Shown here: one piece after another, positions 45,694 to 55,029 of the stretch | Layout of the letters: each line of letters begins with the position of its first letter | Position numbering within the stretch: position 1 is the stretch's first letter | Source: Hyphomonas sp. L-53-1-40 | GTDB lineage: Bacteria > Pseudomonadota > Alphaproteobacteria > Caulobacterales > Hyphomonadaceae | NCBI RefSeq assembly: GCF_000682775.1 | Contig: NZ_AWFI01000012.1 | Coordinates: forward strand, 434,001 to 498,000 | Direction of reading: 5' to 3' | Length of the DNA: 64,000 nt | Notes under the pieces: generated by a model | The model's input: only the letters and a program-made list of their open reading frames with translations | The model's database searches: none | Told to the model about the DNA's origin: nothing | Translations under genes and position numbers: made by a program

Positions 45694-46836
45694 ATGGCAC
45701 GTCTTATTGATTCCGGCCCCGGTTGCCCAACGCCAACTCCGCTGCGCGGCGCCTCTGCCGCTGAAACACGCGGCCTCGTCTATGATGACGCGGTGAAGCT
45801 GGAGACTGACGGCCTGTACCCGCTGGTCCAGGATTTCATCACTCCGATGGAGTGGCCAGCCATTGCGCCCCTCGTCGCGGCGATCAAACGGCTCAAGAAA
45901 GAGAAGAACGCCGTCATCCTGGCACACAATTACATGACGCCGGACATCTTCCAGCTTGTCGGCGATTTCCGTGGTGACAGCCTCCAGCTGGCCCGTGAAG
46001 CTGCCAATGTGGATGCCGATATCATCGTGCAGGCCGGAGTGCACTTCATGGCCGAGACCTCGAAGATCCTCGCGCCTGAAAAGACCGTCCTTATTCCGGA
46101 TACCCGCGCGGGCTGTTCGCTGGCCGCCTCGATTACGGGCGCCGATGTGCGCCTGATCAAGGAGAAATTCCCGAATTACCCGGTCGTGACCTATGTGAAT
46201 TGTACCGCAGAGGTGAAGGCCGAATGCCACATCACCTGCACCAGCTCGAATGCGGCGCAAGTTGTCGAAGCCATCGCTGCTGAGTGGAATACTGACACGG
46301 TAATTCTCGTGCCGGACCAGTACCTCGCCAAGAACGTGGCTGCCCAGACCGGCATCCGCGTCATGACCTGGCCGGGGGCGTGTGAAGTGCACGAGATGTT
46401 CAGCGCCGACGATGTCGAACAGTTGCGCGAAGCCCACCCAGGCGTCGTTATCCTGGCTCACCCGGAATGTCCGCCGGATGTACTGGAAGCCGCCGACTTT
46501 GCCGGCTCGACGTCCGCGCTGGCCAATTACGTTGCCGAGGAAAGCCCGAACAAAGTTGTCCTGCTGACGGAATGCTCGATGAGTGACAATGTCGCGTCAG
46601 CCAATCCGAACGTGAACTTCATTCGTCCATGCAATCTCTGCCCGCACATGAAGCGCATCACGCTGGAAAACATCTATGATTGCCTGGTCACGGGCGAGTA
46701 CGAGGTGCTCATCCCGGAGGATGTCCGCGTGCGCGCCAAGGAAGCCCTCGACGCCATGATGGCCCTGCCGAAAATGGTCAAGCCGCTCGCGTTCAAGACC
46801 GGTTTGAAACCACTTGAGCTTGAAATGGTCGTCTAG
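45694..46836 (+). CDS. nadA: Quinolinate synthase
   Basis: Condenses iminoaspartate with dihydroxyacetone phosphate to quinolinate in NAD synthesis. 380 residues, long (alphaproteobacterial) form. The [4Fe-4S] cysteines fall in NCTAEVKAECHIT, in PECPPDVLEAA and in RPCNLCPHMKRITLENI, and MAETSKIL and HNYM are the other conserved sites. AAGGAGG directly precedes the ATG. First gene of a nadA-(unknown)-nadB-nadC unit. Confidence 0.97.
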   Translation: MARLIDSGPGCPTPTPLRGASAAETRGLVYDDAVKLETDGLYPLVQDFITPMEWPAIAPLVAAIKRLKKEKNAVILAHNYMTPDIFQLVGDFRGDSLQLAREAANVDADIIVQAGVHFMAETSKILAPEKTVLIPDTRAGCSLAASITGADVRLIKEKFPNYPVVTYVNCTAEVKAECHITCTSSNAAQVVEAIAAEWNTDTVILVPDQYLAKNVAAQTGIRVMTWPGACEVHEMFSADDVEQLREAHPGVVILAHPECPPDVLEAADFAGSTSALANYVAEESPNKVVLLTECSMSDNVASANPNVNFIRPCNLCPHMKRITLENIYDCLVTGEYEVLIPEDVRVRAKEALDAMMALPKMVKPLAFKTGLKPLELEMVV

Positions 46837-46903
46837 CAGCCAGACAGGTTGTGCAATCGCGGGGGAGCGGCGTAATGTGTCTCTGGGCGCAAGGAGAGGT
46901 AGA

Positions 46904-47371
46904 ATGGTCCGAGGCATATACGGTCTCGCGGCAATGGCGATCGCAGGCCTTTTGGTCTGCACTCCCGCTCATGCCGACAGCAAACGCGAGGGAGATTCAT
47001 CGGATGTCCTTGGCACCTGGAGCTTCCAGACAAAACCCTATCGCAATGGGGAGTGCATGATGTCTGGCACCATGTATCTTTCTCCGCACCCGGATGAAGG
47101 CCAATATAGCTGTGAGCTCACAGCGGTTGAAGTCTGCTCAATGTGGGGCCGGTCGGTTGTACGCCAATCCTGCAAGGCTCGCCGCTTCGGAGACCAAATT
47201 TCGATTCGGTCCCAGATCGAGGAAATGCTGGAAGCCAAGGTCGAGGGCCTGATCTATGTACCAGACAATTTCACGCTCACCATCCAATCCGCTGACCGCA
47301 TGTTTGGGGCGCTGGTATCTGCTGTTACGGCGCCAGCGGAATTTCGCCGCGCAAATGACGGCATTTCCTAG
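46904..47371 (+). CDS. Exported protein of unknown function inside the nad operon
   Basis: 155 residues with a Sec signal (hydrophobic core then CTPAHAD) and a mature domain with several cysteines (GECMMSGTMYL, YSCELTAVEVCS, RQSCKARR). AAGGAGAGG precedes the ATG at 46904. It lies 67 bp after nadA and three bases before the GTG of nadB, so it is probably cotranscribed. I do not recognise it. An exported protein in a cytosolic NAD pathway operon is unusual. Confidence 0.75.
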   Translation: MVRGIYGLAAMAIAGLLVCTPAHADSKREGDSSDVLGTWSFQTKPYRNGECMMSGTMYLSPHPDEGQYSCELTAVEVCSMWGRSVVRQSCKARRFGDQISIRSQIEEMLEAKVEGLIYVPDNFTLTIQSADRMFGALVSAVTAPAEFRRANDGIS

Positions 47372-47374
47372 TCT

Positions 47375-48913
47375 GTGACCGCTTCCATTCCGCAAACCCT
47401 GACGGCCAATGCGCCAGTCGATGATGACGTTCTGATCGTGGGCGCAGGCCTCGCCGGCCTCTTCCTCGCGCTGCAGCTCGCGCCGCGCCCGTGCACCGTC
47501 ATTTCACCCGCACCACTCGGTCAGGCTGCCTCGTCCGCCTGGGCACAGGGTGGTCTTGCCGCCGCCATGCACCCTCTCGACAGCCCGGAACAACACGCTG
47601 CTGACACGGTGGCGGCCGGCGCAGGCCTGGTCGACCCCATCATTGCACGACTTATCGCCGAAGAAGGGCCCGCACGTGTCCGTGACCTCGTCGCGCTAGG
47701 AGTCCCGTTTGACCGCACGCCGGATGGCGCATTGGCGCTCTCGCTTGAAGCAGCACATTCCCACCCACGTGTAGCACGCGTTGCCGGAGACCTTGCGGGC
47801 AAGGCCATCATGGATGCGCTGGTCGCGGCCGTTGCCGCCGCGCCACATATCACCATCATCGAAGGCGTCCGCGCCACCGGCCTGATGCAGGATGCCAATC
47901 TTCAGGTGGCAGGCGTCATATTGCGGGACAATGCCGGAACGCTCTCCACACGGACCGCGCGGGAAACGGTGCTGTGCACCGGCGGTTCCGGCGGCCTGTT
48001 CCAGGTTACCACCAACCCACCCGAAGCGCGCGGCGACGCTGTTGCGATGGCCTGGGAAGCGGGCGCACTGATTGCAGATCTAGAATTCGTCCAATTTCAT
48101 CCTACGGCCATCGACATTGGCCGCGATCCTGCCCCCCTCGCGACCGAGGCCCTCCGCGGTGAAGGCGCCACGCTCCATAATCGAGACGGCACGGCCTTTA
48201 TGGCAAGCTACCATGAATTGGCCGAACTCGCGCCGCGCGATGAAGTGGCGCGCGCCGTGCACACAGAGCGCTTGTCTGGCCGAGGCGCATTTCTCGATTG
48301 CCGCACGGCTGTGGGTGAACACTTCCCGGACCATTTCCCAACAGTATTTGGCACTTGCAAATCTGCCGGCATCGACCCACGCACCGAATTGATCCCGGTT
48401 GCTCCAGCGGCGCACTATCATATGGGTGGCATCGTCCCAGACTTCTGGGGGCGCAGCAGCCTCGATGGACTGTCCGTCTGCGGCGAATGTACATCTACCG
48501 GCGTACACGGCGCAAATCGCCTTGCATCCAACTCTTTGTTAGAAGCTGTCGTATTTGCCCACCGCATTGCCGAGCGCCTGCGCGAAGCTGAGTTCGCCAC
48601 CCCTAACGCATCAACAGGTCATGTTCCAGGGGCGTTACCCGTTCCAGCCCTGCAGGAATTGCGCGGCGCCATGTCCGAAAAATGTGGAGTTGTGCGAAAT
48701 GCCACCGGCATGACCAGCGTGCTTGAGCTGATCGAGCGCTTGAACACCATACATGGGCCGGCTCGCGCGCTGACCACTGCGAGACTGATCGTTCAGGCCG
48801 CAATCAATCGCAAGGAAAGCCGGGGCGGACATTTCCGGTCTGACTATCCAGACATGATCGAACCGGAACGCCAGTTCCTGCTGAGAGATTTTGAGGAGAC
48901 CGTCCGCGTATGA
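47375..48913 (+). CDS. nadB: L-aspartate oxidase
   Basis: FAD enzyme making iminoaspartate for NadA. 512 residues. VGAGLAGLFLALQL binds FAD, SSAWAQGGLAAAM is conserved, and EFVQFHPTAI with the HYHMGGI motif marks the succinate-dehydrogenase/aspartate-oxidase active site. The start is GTG at 47375, three bases after the upstream stop, with no clear ribosome site, so coupling is likely. Overlaps nadC by four bases. Confidence 0.96.
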   Translation: MTASIPQTLTANAPVDDDVLIVGAGLAGLFLALQLAPRPCTVISPAPLGQAASSAWAQGGLAAAMHPLDSPEQHAADTVAAGAGLVDPIIARLIAEEGPARVRDLVALGVPFDRTPDGALALSLEAAHSHPRVARVAGDLAGKAIMDALVAAVAAAPHITIIEGVRATGLMQDANLQVAGVILRDNAGTLSTRTARETVLCTGGSGGLFQVTTNPPEARGDAVAMAWEAGALIADLEFVQFHPTAIDIGRDPAPLATEALRGEGATLHNRDGTAFMASYHELAELAPRDEVARAVHTERLSGRGAFLDCRTAVGEHFPDHFPTVFGTCKSAGIDPRTELIPVAPAAHYHMGGIVPDFWGRSSLDGLSVCGECTSTGVHGANRLASNSLLEAVVFAHRIAERLREAEFATPNASTGHVPGALPVPALQELRGAMSEKCGVVRNATGMTSVLELIERLNTIHGPARALTTARLIVQAAINRKESRGGHFRSDYPDMIEPERQFLLRDFEETVRV

Positions 48914-49767
48914 AACTGCTTCCCCCGCCGCTGCCCGCGATCATCCTCGATCCCATCGTTCGGCTTGCCCTGTCAGAAGACCTTGGCCGCGCAGGTGATC
49001 TGACCACGGACGCGACCATTGCGCCGGAAACCCAACTCAGCGTCGTTATTGCAGCGCGCCAGCCCGGCGTGATCGCAGGTCTCGACGCTGCGGCCCACGC
49101 GCTTACCCTGATCGATCCAAGCGTGGAACTGGATGTTCGGATGGATGATGGCACGGCAGTAAAACCCGGCGATGTTGTCGCGCGCCTTGACGGCAGCGCG
49201 CGCTCTATCCTGACGGCTGAGCGCACGATGCTGAATTTTATTGGACGACTGTCAGCGGTCGCCACGATGACGCGCAACTACGTCGCAAAGATTTCTCACA
49301 CGTCCGCAACAATTGTCTGCACCCGGAAAACGACCCCAGGTCACCGGGCGCTGGAGAAGCGCGCCGTTCGGTGCGGCGGAGGTACAGCACATCGCTACGG
49401 CCTGGATGATGCCATCCTGATCAAGGACAATCACATCGCTGCTTGCGGTGGCTCCGTGGCGCTCGCACTGGAACGCGCCAAGGCCTATGCGGGCCACCTG
49501 CGCATGATCGAAATTGAAGTCGATACACTCGACCAATTCGCGGAAGCGCTGAAACATGGGCCGCATGCCGTCCTGCTCGACAATATGGATACCGACACCT
49601 TGCGCCGCGCCGTTGAAATGAATCAGGGCCGCGTCACGATCGAAGCATCTGGCGGAGTCAATCTGGGTACCGTTGCGGCAATCGCAGAGACCGGTGTGGA
49701 CTTTATTTCCGTGGGGGCGCTAACGCATTCTGCTCCCAATCTTGACGTGGGTATGGATGTGGCCTGA
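48910..49767 (+). CDS. nadC: Nicotinate-nucleotide pyrophosphorylase (carboxylating)
   Basis: Makes nicotinate mononucleotide from quinolinate and PRPP. 285 residues, normal length. Active-site motifs RKTTPGHRALEKRAVRCGG, HRYGLDDAILIKDNHI and EASGGVNLGTV are all intact. Last gene of the nad unit. Confidence 0.97.
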   Translation: MKLLPPPLPAIILDPIVRLALSEDLGRAGDLTTDATIAPETQLSVVIAARQPGVIAGLDAAAHALTLIDPSVELDVRMDDGTAVKPGDVVARLDGSARSILTAERTMLNFIGRLSAVATMTRNYVAKISHTSATIVCTRKTTPGHRALEKRAVRCGGGTAHRYGLDDAILIKDNHIAACGGSVALALERAKAYAGHLRMIEIEVDTLDQFAEALKHGPHAVLLDNMDTDTLRRAVEMNQGRVTIEASGGVNLGTVAAIAETGVDFISVGALTHSAPNLDVGMDVA

Positions 49768-49769
49768 CA

Positions 49770-49805
49770 CTGCTGAAAAGGGCGATCAGTCCCTGATATC
49801 AGCAG
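49770..49805 (+). promoter_or_regulatory. Stem-loop in the leader of the SDR gene
   Basis: CTGCTGA (49770-49776) and TCAGCAG (49799-49805) can pair, with inner GGG/CCC pairs, immediately before the AGGAGGG ribosome site of the SDR gene. It could terminate nadC transcription or mask translation; no T-tract is present. Confidence 0.3.
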
Positions 49806-49817
49806 GAGGGAAAGCCC

Positions 49818-50627
49818 ATGACGCGAGCGAGCGGGCGAAAGAGTATCTTTATTACGGGCGCAGCATCCGGCATCGGAGCAGAGACCGCGCGCTATTTTGC
49901 AAAACGCGGCTGGTTCTGCGGCCTCTATGACGTGAACACTGCTGGCCTCGATGCCGTCGAAGCCGAGATCGGATCCGAGAACTGCCTGAAAGCCAGGCTT
50001 GATGTTCGCAACCGCGAGGACTGGGCCGCTGCCACCAAGGATTTCAGCGAAGCAACTGAAGGCGCAATGAACGTACTCTTCAACAATGCGGGCATTGGAC
50101 GTCATGGCTGGTTCGAAGACATCGCAGGCGAGGATAATGACGCGATCATCGACATCAATGTGAAAGGTGTAGTGAATGGCGTGCAGGCTTCACTCCCCCT
50201 TCTGAAGGCGACATCAGGCGCACGCATTGTGAACACGGCCTCTACCGCGGGAGTTGTCGGCTCACCACAACTGGCTGTTTATTCTGCAACCAAGTTCGCT
50301 GTGCGCGGTCTGACCGAAGCGCTCGACGCCGAATTTCGCGATCTTGACATTCGCGTCACCAGTCTGATGCCGTGGTTCATTGAAACGCCGATCCTCGAAA
50401 TGGGGGATCGCGACGGCTCGAACCACAAGATGTCTGACCAGCTCAAGGAAAACGGCATGAATGTGTATCCGGTTTCCATGGCTGCGGAACGCGCCTGGGA
50501 CGCCGCTCATGGTAAAGATACACATTTCATGGTTGGGAAAGATGCTGAGCGGGCACGTTTCATGGCGCGCTGGTTGCCAGGCGCTATCCAGAAGCGCGTG
50601 AAGGCGGGAGTGCCCCCACGCGACTAA
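49818..50627 (+). CDS. Short-chain dehydrogenase/reductase
   Basis: 269-residue NAD(P)-dependent oxidoreductase. Cofactor motif GAASGIGAETARYFAKRGW, NNAGIG and the catalytic YSATK (Tyr/Lys), plus Ser in TASTAGVVG, are intact; the NADP-selecting basic residue near beta-2 is absent (LYDVN with Asp), suggesting NAD. Substrate unknown. AGGAGGG precedes the ATG. Confidence 0.92.
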   Translation: MTRASGRKSIFITGAASGIGAETARYFAKRGWFCGLYDVNTAGLDAVEAEIGSENCLKARLDVRNREDWAAATKDFSEATEGAMNVLFNNAGIGRHGWFEDIAGEDNDAIIDINVKGVVNGVQASLPLLKATSGARIVNTASTAGVVGSPQLAVYSATKFAVRGLTEALDAEFRDLDIRVTSLMPWFIETPILEMGDRDGSNHKMSDQLKENGMNVYPVSMAAERAWDAAHGKDTHFMVGKDAERARFMARWLPGAIQKRVKAGVPPRD

Positions 50628-50633
50628 TGTTTC

Positions 50634-51791
50634 CTAGTTCATGGCGCCGGCGGCTGAAGCGGAGCTTCTTACCGCCGCCTGCGTCACCTGGGCTGCCGTA
50701 TAGTCGGAGACCTCGGACGATTTACGCATCGTGTTGAACTTCGGGGCACCATTGGTGATCGTGCGCGTAGAGGTGGTCACAGAGGCCGGCGACAGAGTTG
50801 GCGCCGGGGCATTCACGGCCACTTTCTCAACCTTGGCATCGTCGGTGGTCTTGATCACAGACGTCGCTGCTGCATTCACGTCAGTCTCGGCCGCCGCCGT
50901 GATGACGCGCTCACGCTTGCGATTGTAGTTCTGGCGCACTTGGGCCCACTCGGCGCCGCGCGGGAACCGATAGAAGATGTGCAAACCAATCTTGTCGGTC
51001 TTGATGAGGCCAGCGCTCCAGATCGGGTCAACATAAGTGGCATGATAGTGCGTCGCGCCGCCTGTGCGTTCCTCGTTGAGGTTCATCAGCACGTGTGCTG
51101 CGACCTTCTGGGCAGTGTCCCAGTTACGGCCGCGTGGCTCGCGGGTCATGGCGCCGTCACAGGTAAAGGTGAACTGGCAACCGGTTGTGCGAGTCGCACC
51201 CTGAAAAACGACATCACAGACGCTGTCAGGATAGCGATGGTCGCGAACGCGATTCGCGATGACTTCGGCAACCGCCATCTTGCCACCCAGCGATTCTGTT
51301 CCGGCCTCATAATAGATGGCTTGGGACAGACACTGCGCCTCGTCGTTAATCTTTTCGGCGCGTTTGATGTGCTCCGGACGGAACGAAACCAGCGATGAAA
51401 GTGCGGCGCCATCGCGGTCGCGCATCGCATAACGGCTCATTGAAGCGCCGGTATCGCGCTTGAGCGTGTACTCGACGGTACGGATCCAAGGCGTATCCAG
51501 CAAGCTTGGCGTCATCGGATCAGCGCGCACGGTGACGCCGCCGTCTTCAATAGAAGCCAGGCGTACCGCTTCCGCATGGAAATCAGCTTCGGCGCGCTTC
51601 TCCATCTGGAGTTCGCCAATCAGGGGAAGAGTTACAGTCGCAGCCACAGCGCAGACCGCAACGGTCGCCCCGCGAATGACAATATCTCTCTGCTCTTCGT
51701 TCGTCATAGCCATCCACCAACGCTTGAGCTGCTCTTGGAGCCCACGCATTGGCGATAGAGTCGCCCTTCGTGGTTGAAGAACCCTTAACAT
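50634..51791 (-). CDS. SleB-type cell wall hydrolase
   Basis: 385-residue protein. One membrane helix (about residues 40-60) anchors it; residues about 150-270 are the SleB/Hydrolase_2 domain (CLSQAIYYEAGTESLGGKMAVAEVI and GCQFTFTC, with a lytic-transglycosylase-type Glu in YYEAG). The last 100 residues are Thr/Ala-rich and probably disordered. The ATG at 51791 follows GGGGAG; a GTG lies three bases upstream. Divergent region to the right has repeated AT motifs. Confidence 0.88.
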   Translation of the reverse strand: MLRVLQPRRATLSPMRGLQEQLKRWWMAMTNEEQRDIVIRGATVAVCAVAATVTLPLIGELQMEKRAEADFHAEAVRLASIEDGGVTVRADPMTPSLLDTPWIRTVEYTLKRDTGASMSRYAMRDRDGAALSSLVSFRPEHIKRAEKINDEAQCLSQAIYYEAGTESLGGKMAVAEVIANRVRDHRYPDSVCDVVFQGATRTTGCQFTFTCDGAMTREPRGRNWDTAQKVAAHVLMNLNEERTGGATHYHATYVDPIWSAGLIKTDKIGLHIFYRFPRGAEWAQVRQNYNRKRERVITAAAETDVNAAATSVIKTTDDAKVEKVAVNAPAPTLSPASVTTSTRTITNGAPKFNTMRKSSEVSDYTAAQVTQAAVRSSASAAGAMN

Positions 51792-52034
51792 CACCGCTCC
51801 CCAATCCCCCGGCAGACGGTATATTCCGTCCTACGAACCCCGGGTGTTGTTGGTTTGACTAAAAATTATGAGACCGTTTCTGGCCCCGCTTCGAGTTGGA
51901 TATCCATCTCTCCCGGTACCTAGCAAGAAGCTGGCCAGATACGTGAATGACTTTTCTGTCAGGATAGATACGCCCCCGATTTTTGATTTAAACCGTTACA
52001 TCAGGAAAAACCGGCCAAGCCTCTGTAATACAGT

Positions 52035-52067
52035 GGAATATTTCTGCAAATTTCGTGAAATATTTCG
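52035..52067. promoter_or_regulatory. Three phased 11-bp AT-rich repeats
   Basis: GGAATATTTCT, GCAAATTTCGT and GAAATATTTCG follow each other at exact 11-bp steps, one per helical turn. The last contains the perfect 10-bp palindrome GAAATATTTC and the first an almost perfect one. They lie about 245 bp from the SleB-type gene start, within the 346-bp gap that also holds the ppdK terminator. Looks like a multi-site operator. Confidence 0.4.
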
Positions 52068-52075
52068 CACTGCAC

Positions 52076-52106
52076 AAAAATGGGTGTTGCCCGGAAACAA
52101 CACCCA
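52076..52106 (-). terminator. Rho-independent terminator after ppdK
   Basis: TGGGTGTTG (52081-52089) and CAACACCCA (52098-52106) form a perfect nine-pair stem; on the minus strand it is followed by TTTTT. It begins 32 bp past the ppdK stop. Confidence 0.85.
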
Positions 52107-52137
52107 AATCCTGCCGGTTTCTAGCGGACAGTCGTCT

Positions 52138-54825
52138 TTATTTGGCTTTCAACGCCGCATGTGCCGCAGCGAGACGCGCGATTGGCACACGATACGGAGA
52201 GCACGACACGTAATCGAGTCCCGCCAACTGACAAAAGTTAATCGAAGCCGGGTCGCCGCCATGCTCACCGCAGATTCCGAGCTTGATTCCAGGACGTGAT
52301 TTACGACCCCGCTCAGTAGCAATTTTGACCAATTCTCCTACGCCGACCTGGTCGAGCGTCACGAATGGGTCTTTTTCGTATATGCCTTTGTCCTCATAAA
52401 TCTTGAGGAAACGGCCTGCATCATCGCGCGAAATGCCGAGTGTCGTCTGGGTCAAGTCATTCGTGCCGAAGGAGAAGAACGCCGCTGATTGTGCAATTTC
52501 AGCAGCCTGAAGCGCCGCGCGTGGCAGCTCGATCATAGTGCCGACCATGTAGTCCAGTGTGACCCCCGTCTCGGAGAAGACCGATAGGGCGACTTCGTCC
52601 ACAACCGCCTTCAGGATTGCGAGCTCCTTGTGCGTGGCGACCAGTGGGATCATCACTTCCGGAATTGGCTTGCGACCCGTCTCCTTTGAAACATTAACGG
52701 CGGCTTCGAAAATCGCGCGCGCCTGCATCTCATAGATTTCGGGATAGGTGATACCGAGACGGCAGCCCCGATGACCAAGCATGGGATTGCTCTCATGCAG
52801 TTCTGCAGCCCGGCGGCGCAACTCATCCGCGCTAACGCCAGAGGCCTTGGCCACTTCGTCCATGTCCGCATCGGTGTGCGGCAGGAATTCGTGGAGTGGT
52901 GGGTCGAGCAGCCGGATCGTGGCTGGCCGATCTTCCAGAATGCGGAAGATTTCCTCGAAATCGCTGCGCTGCATCGGCAAGAGTTTGTCGAGCGCAGCGC
53001 GACGGCCACTCTCGCCATCCGCGAGGATCATCGCCCGCACTTCGGGGATACGCTCTTCTTCAAAGAACATGTGCTCAGTGCGGCAGAGGCCAACACCTTC
53101 GGCGCCAAATTCAACCGCCGTACGCGTATCCAGAGGCGTTTCAGCATTGGCGCGCACTTTCAGCGTGCGCACCTTGTCAGCCCAGCTCATCAGCAAACCG
53201 AAATCACCCGACAGATCAGGTTGGCGCATTTCGACGGCGCCCATCATCACCTGGCCGGTCGCCCCGTCCACAGTGATCACATCGCCTTTCTTGATTTCAC
53301 GACCCATCACGCGGAACACGCCCGCCTTGGTATCGATCTGCAGGCCGCCGGCGCCGCAGACACACGGCCGGCCCATGCCACGGGCCACCACGGCGGCGTG
53401 GCTGGTCATGCCGCCGCGTGCCGTAACAATGGCGCGGGAAGCATGCATACCCTTGATGTCTTCAGGGCTGGTCTCGATGCGCACGAGGATAACGTCCTCG
53501 CCCTTTTCGGCCATGGCCCAGGCGTCTTCGGATTCAAACACGACCTTGCCAACGGCCGCGCCGGGACTGGCCGGAAGGCCCATCACGATTACGTCGCGCT
53601 TGGCATCTTCCGAAATGGTTGGGTGCAGCAACTGGTCCAGCTGAGACGGCTCAAGGCGCAAGATCGCCTCCTCTTCCGTCACCAAACCTTCGCGTGCCAT
53701 GTCGACAGCGATCTTGAGCGCTGCAGCAGCGGTACGTTTGCCGTTACGGGTCTGCAGCATGTAGAGGCGGCCATCTTCGACCGTGAACTCAAGATCCTGC
53801 ATATCCTTGTAGTGTTGTTCCAGCGTGTTCGCGACTTCGCGCAGCTGGGTATAGACTTCCGGCATCGACTCTTCGAGCGGCGCATCGGTCGAGCCCAGCG
53901 TATCTGCGCGCTCGCGCGAAATCGGTGCGGGCGTACGAATGCCCGCCACCACGTCTTCGCCCTGAGCATTGATCAGGTATTCGCCGTAGAAGACCGGGTC
54001 ACCATTCGACGGGTCCCGCGTGAATGCAACGCCTGTGGCAGACGTCTCACCGAGATTACCGAACACCATGGCCTGCACATTGACCGCCGTGCCCCATTCT
54101 TCAGGAATGTCGTTCAGCTTGCGATAGGTAATCGCGCGGTCATTCATCCAGGAGCCGAACACGGCCGTGATCGCACCCCAGAGCTGCTCCTTCGGATCGT
54201 CCGGGAATGGACGGCCAAGATTGTGCTGAACAGCAGATTTGTAGAGCGTGATGATCTGCTTCCAATCATCGGCCGTCATCTCGGTGTCGAGATCATAGCC
54301 CTGACGATCTTTGTAGTCGTCCAGGATATGTTCGAACTCGTCATGGCTGATGTTCAACACGACATTGGAATACATCTGAATGAAGCGGCGATAGGAATCA
54401 TAGGCGAAGCGTTCGCCAGCCTTCTTGGCCAGTCCCGCCGCAGCTGATTCGTTCAGGCCGAGGTTCAGGACCGTGTCCATCATGCCCGGCATCGAAGCGC
54501 GCGCACCTGAGCGTACGGATACGAGCAATGGATTTTCGGGATCGCCGAAGCCCTTGCCGGTTTCCTGCTCCACGGCCGCGAGCGCGGCATCAACCTGCGC
54601 TTCCAGAGCGGCCGGATATTGGCGCTCCAATTCGTAATAAGCAGTACAGACTGCGGTCGTCAGCGTGAATCCCGGCGGCACCGGCAGGCCCAGCTTCGCC
54701 ATTTCTGCGAGGTTCGCACCCTTGCCCCCGAGCAAATTCTTCATTGAGGCATCGCCGTCTGCGCTCCCGCCCCCAAAAGCATACACCCAGGTTTCGTCTG
54801 CTGGTTTCAGTGCTGCTTCACCCAT
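52138..54825 (-). CDS. ppdK: Pyruvate, phosphate dikinase
   Basis: Interconverts pyruvate, ATP and phosphate with PEP, AMP and PPi. 895 residues from the ATG at 54825, which fits the family length and has GGAAGG upstream; starts at 54846 or 54960 would lengthen it. N-terminal nucleotide domain (LLGGKGANLAEMAKLGLPVPPGF), the phosphohistidine loop GGMTSHAAVVARGMG and C-terminal LGICGEHGGDP with FSFGTNDLTQTTLG are intact. Alphaproteobacterial location beside glyS is common. Ends with a strong terminator. Confidence 0.97.
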   Translation of the reverse strand: MGEAALKPADETWVYAFGGGSADGDASMKNLLGGKGANLAEMAKLGLPVPPGFTLTTAVCTAYYELERQYPAALEAQVDAALAAVEQETGKGFGDPENPLLVSVRSGARASMPGMMDTVLNLGLNESAAAGLAKKAGERFAYDSYRRFIQMYSNVVLNISHDEFEHILDDYKDRQGYDLDTEMTADDWKQIITLYKSAVQHNLGRPFPDDPKEQLWGAITAVFGSWMNDRAITYRKLNDIPEEWGTAVNVQAMVFGNLGETSATGVAFTRDPSNGDPVFYGEYLINAQGEDVVAGIRTPAPISRERADTLGSTDAPLEESMPEVYTQLREVANTLEQHYKDMQDLEFTVEDGRLYMLQTRNGKRTAAAALKIAVDMAREGLVTEEEAILRLEPSQLDQLLHPTISEDAKRDVIVMGLPASPGAAVGKVVFESEDAWAMAEKGEDVILVRIETSPEDIKGMHASRAIVTARGGMTSHAAVVARGMGRPCVCGAGGLQIDTKAGVFRVMGREIKKGDVITVDGATGQVMMGAVEMRQPDLSGDFGLLMSWADKVRTLKVRANAETPLDTRTAVEFGAEGVGLCRTEHMFFEEERIPEVRAMILADGESGRRAALDKLLPMQRSDFEEIFRILEDRPATIRLLDPPLHEFLPHTDADMDEVAKASGVSADELRRRAAELHESNPMLGHRGCRLGITYPEIYEMQARAIFEAAVNVSKETGRKPIPEVMIPLVATHKELAILKAVVDEVALSVFSETGVTLDYMVGTMIELPRAALQAAEIAQSAAFFSFGTNDLTQTTLGISRDDAGRFLKIYEDKGIYEKDPFVTLDQVGVGELVKIATERGRKSRPGIKLGICGEHGGDPASINFCQLAGLDYVSCSPYRVPIARLAAAHAALKAK

Positions 54826-55029
54826 GAATTCTGCCTTCCGATACATATGTCGTGTCCCCCAAGTTAACGGGGGGCGAATTGCAATTCCTATGCTGCATTG
54901 CAGCGCCATTGGCCAGTGTCTGAAAGGGCACGCAGGGTGTGACAACGTTGTTCGTGACACATTGGCGCGTTCCCGTGCAGGCGGGCCGTTTCAGTCTGAC
55001 ACAGGGGCACGCGAGCGCCCTGACCTGCA

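Noticed and set aside
45283-46461. 392-codon minus-strand frame across the M20 remnant and nadA
   Set aside because: Antisense to nadA for most of its length; no family features.
52771-54447. 558-codon plus-strand frame
   Set aside because: Shadow of ppdK.
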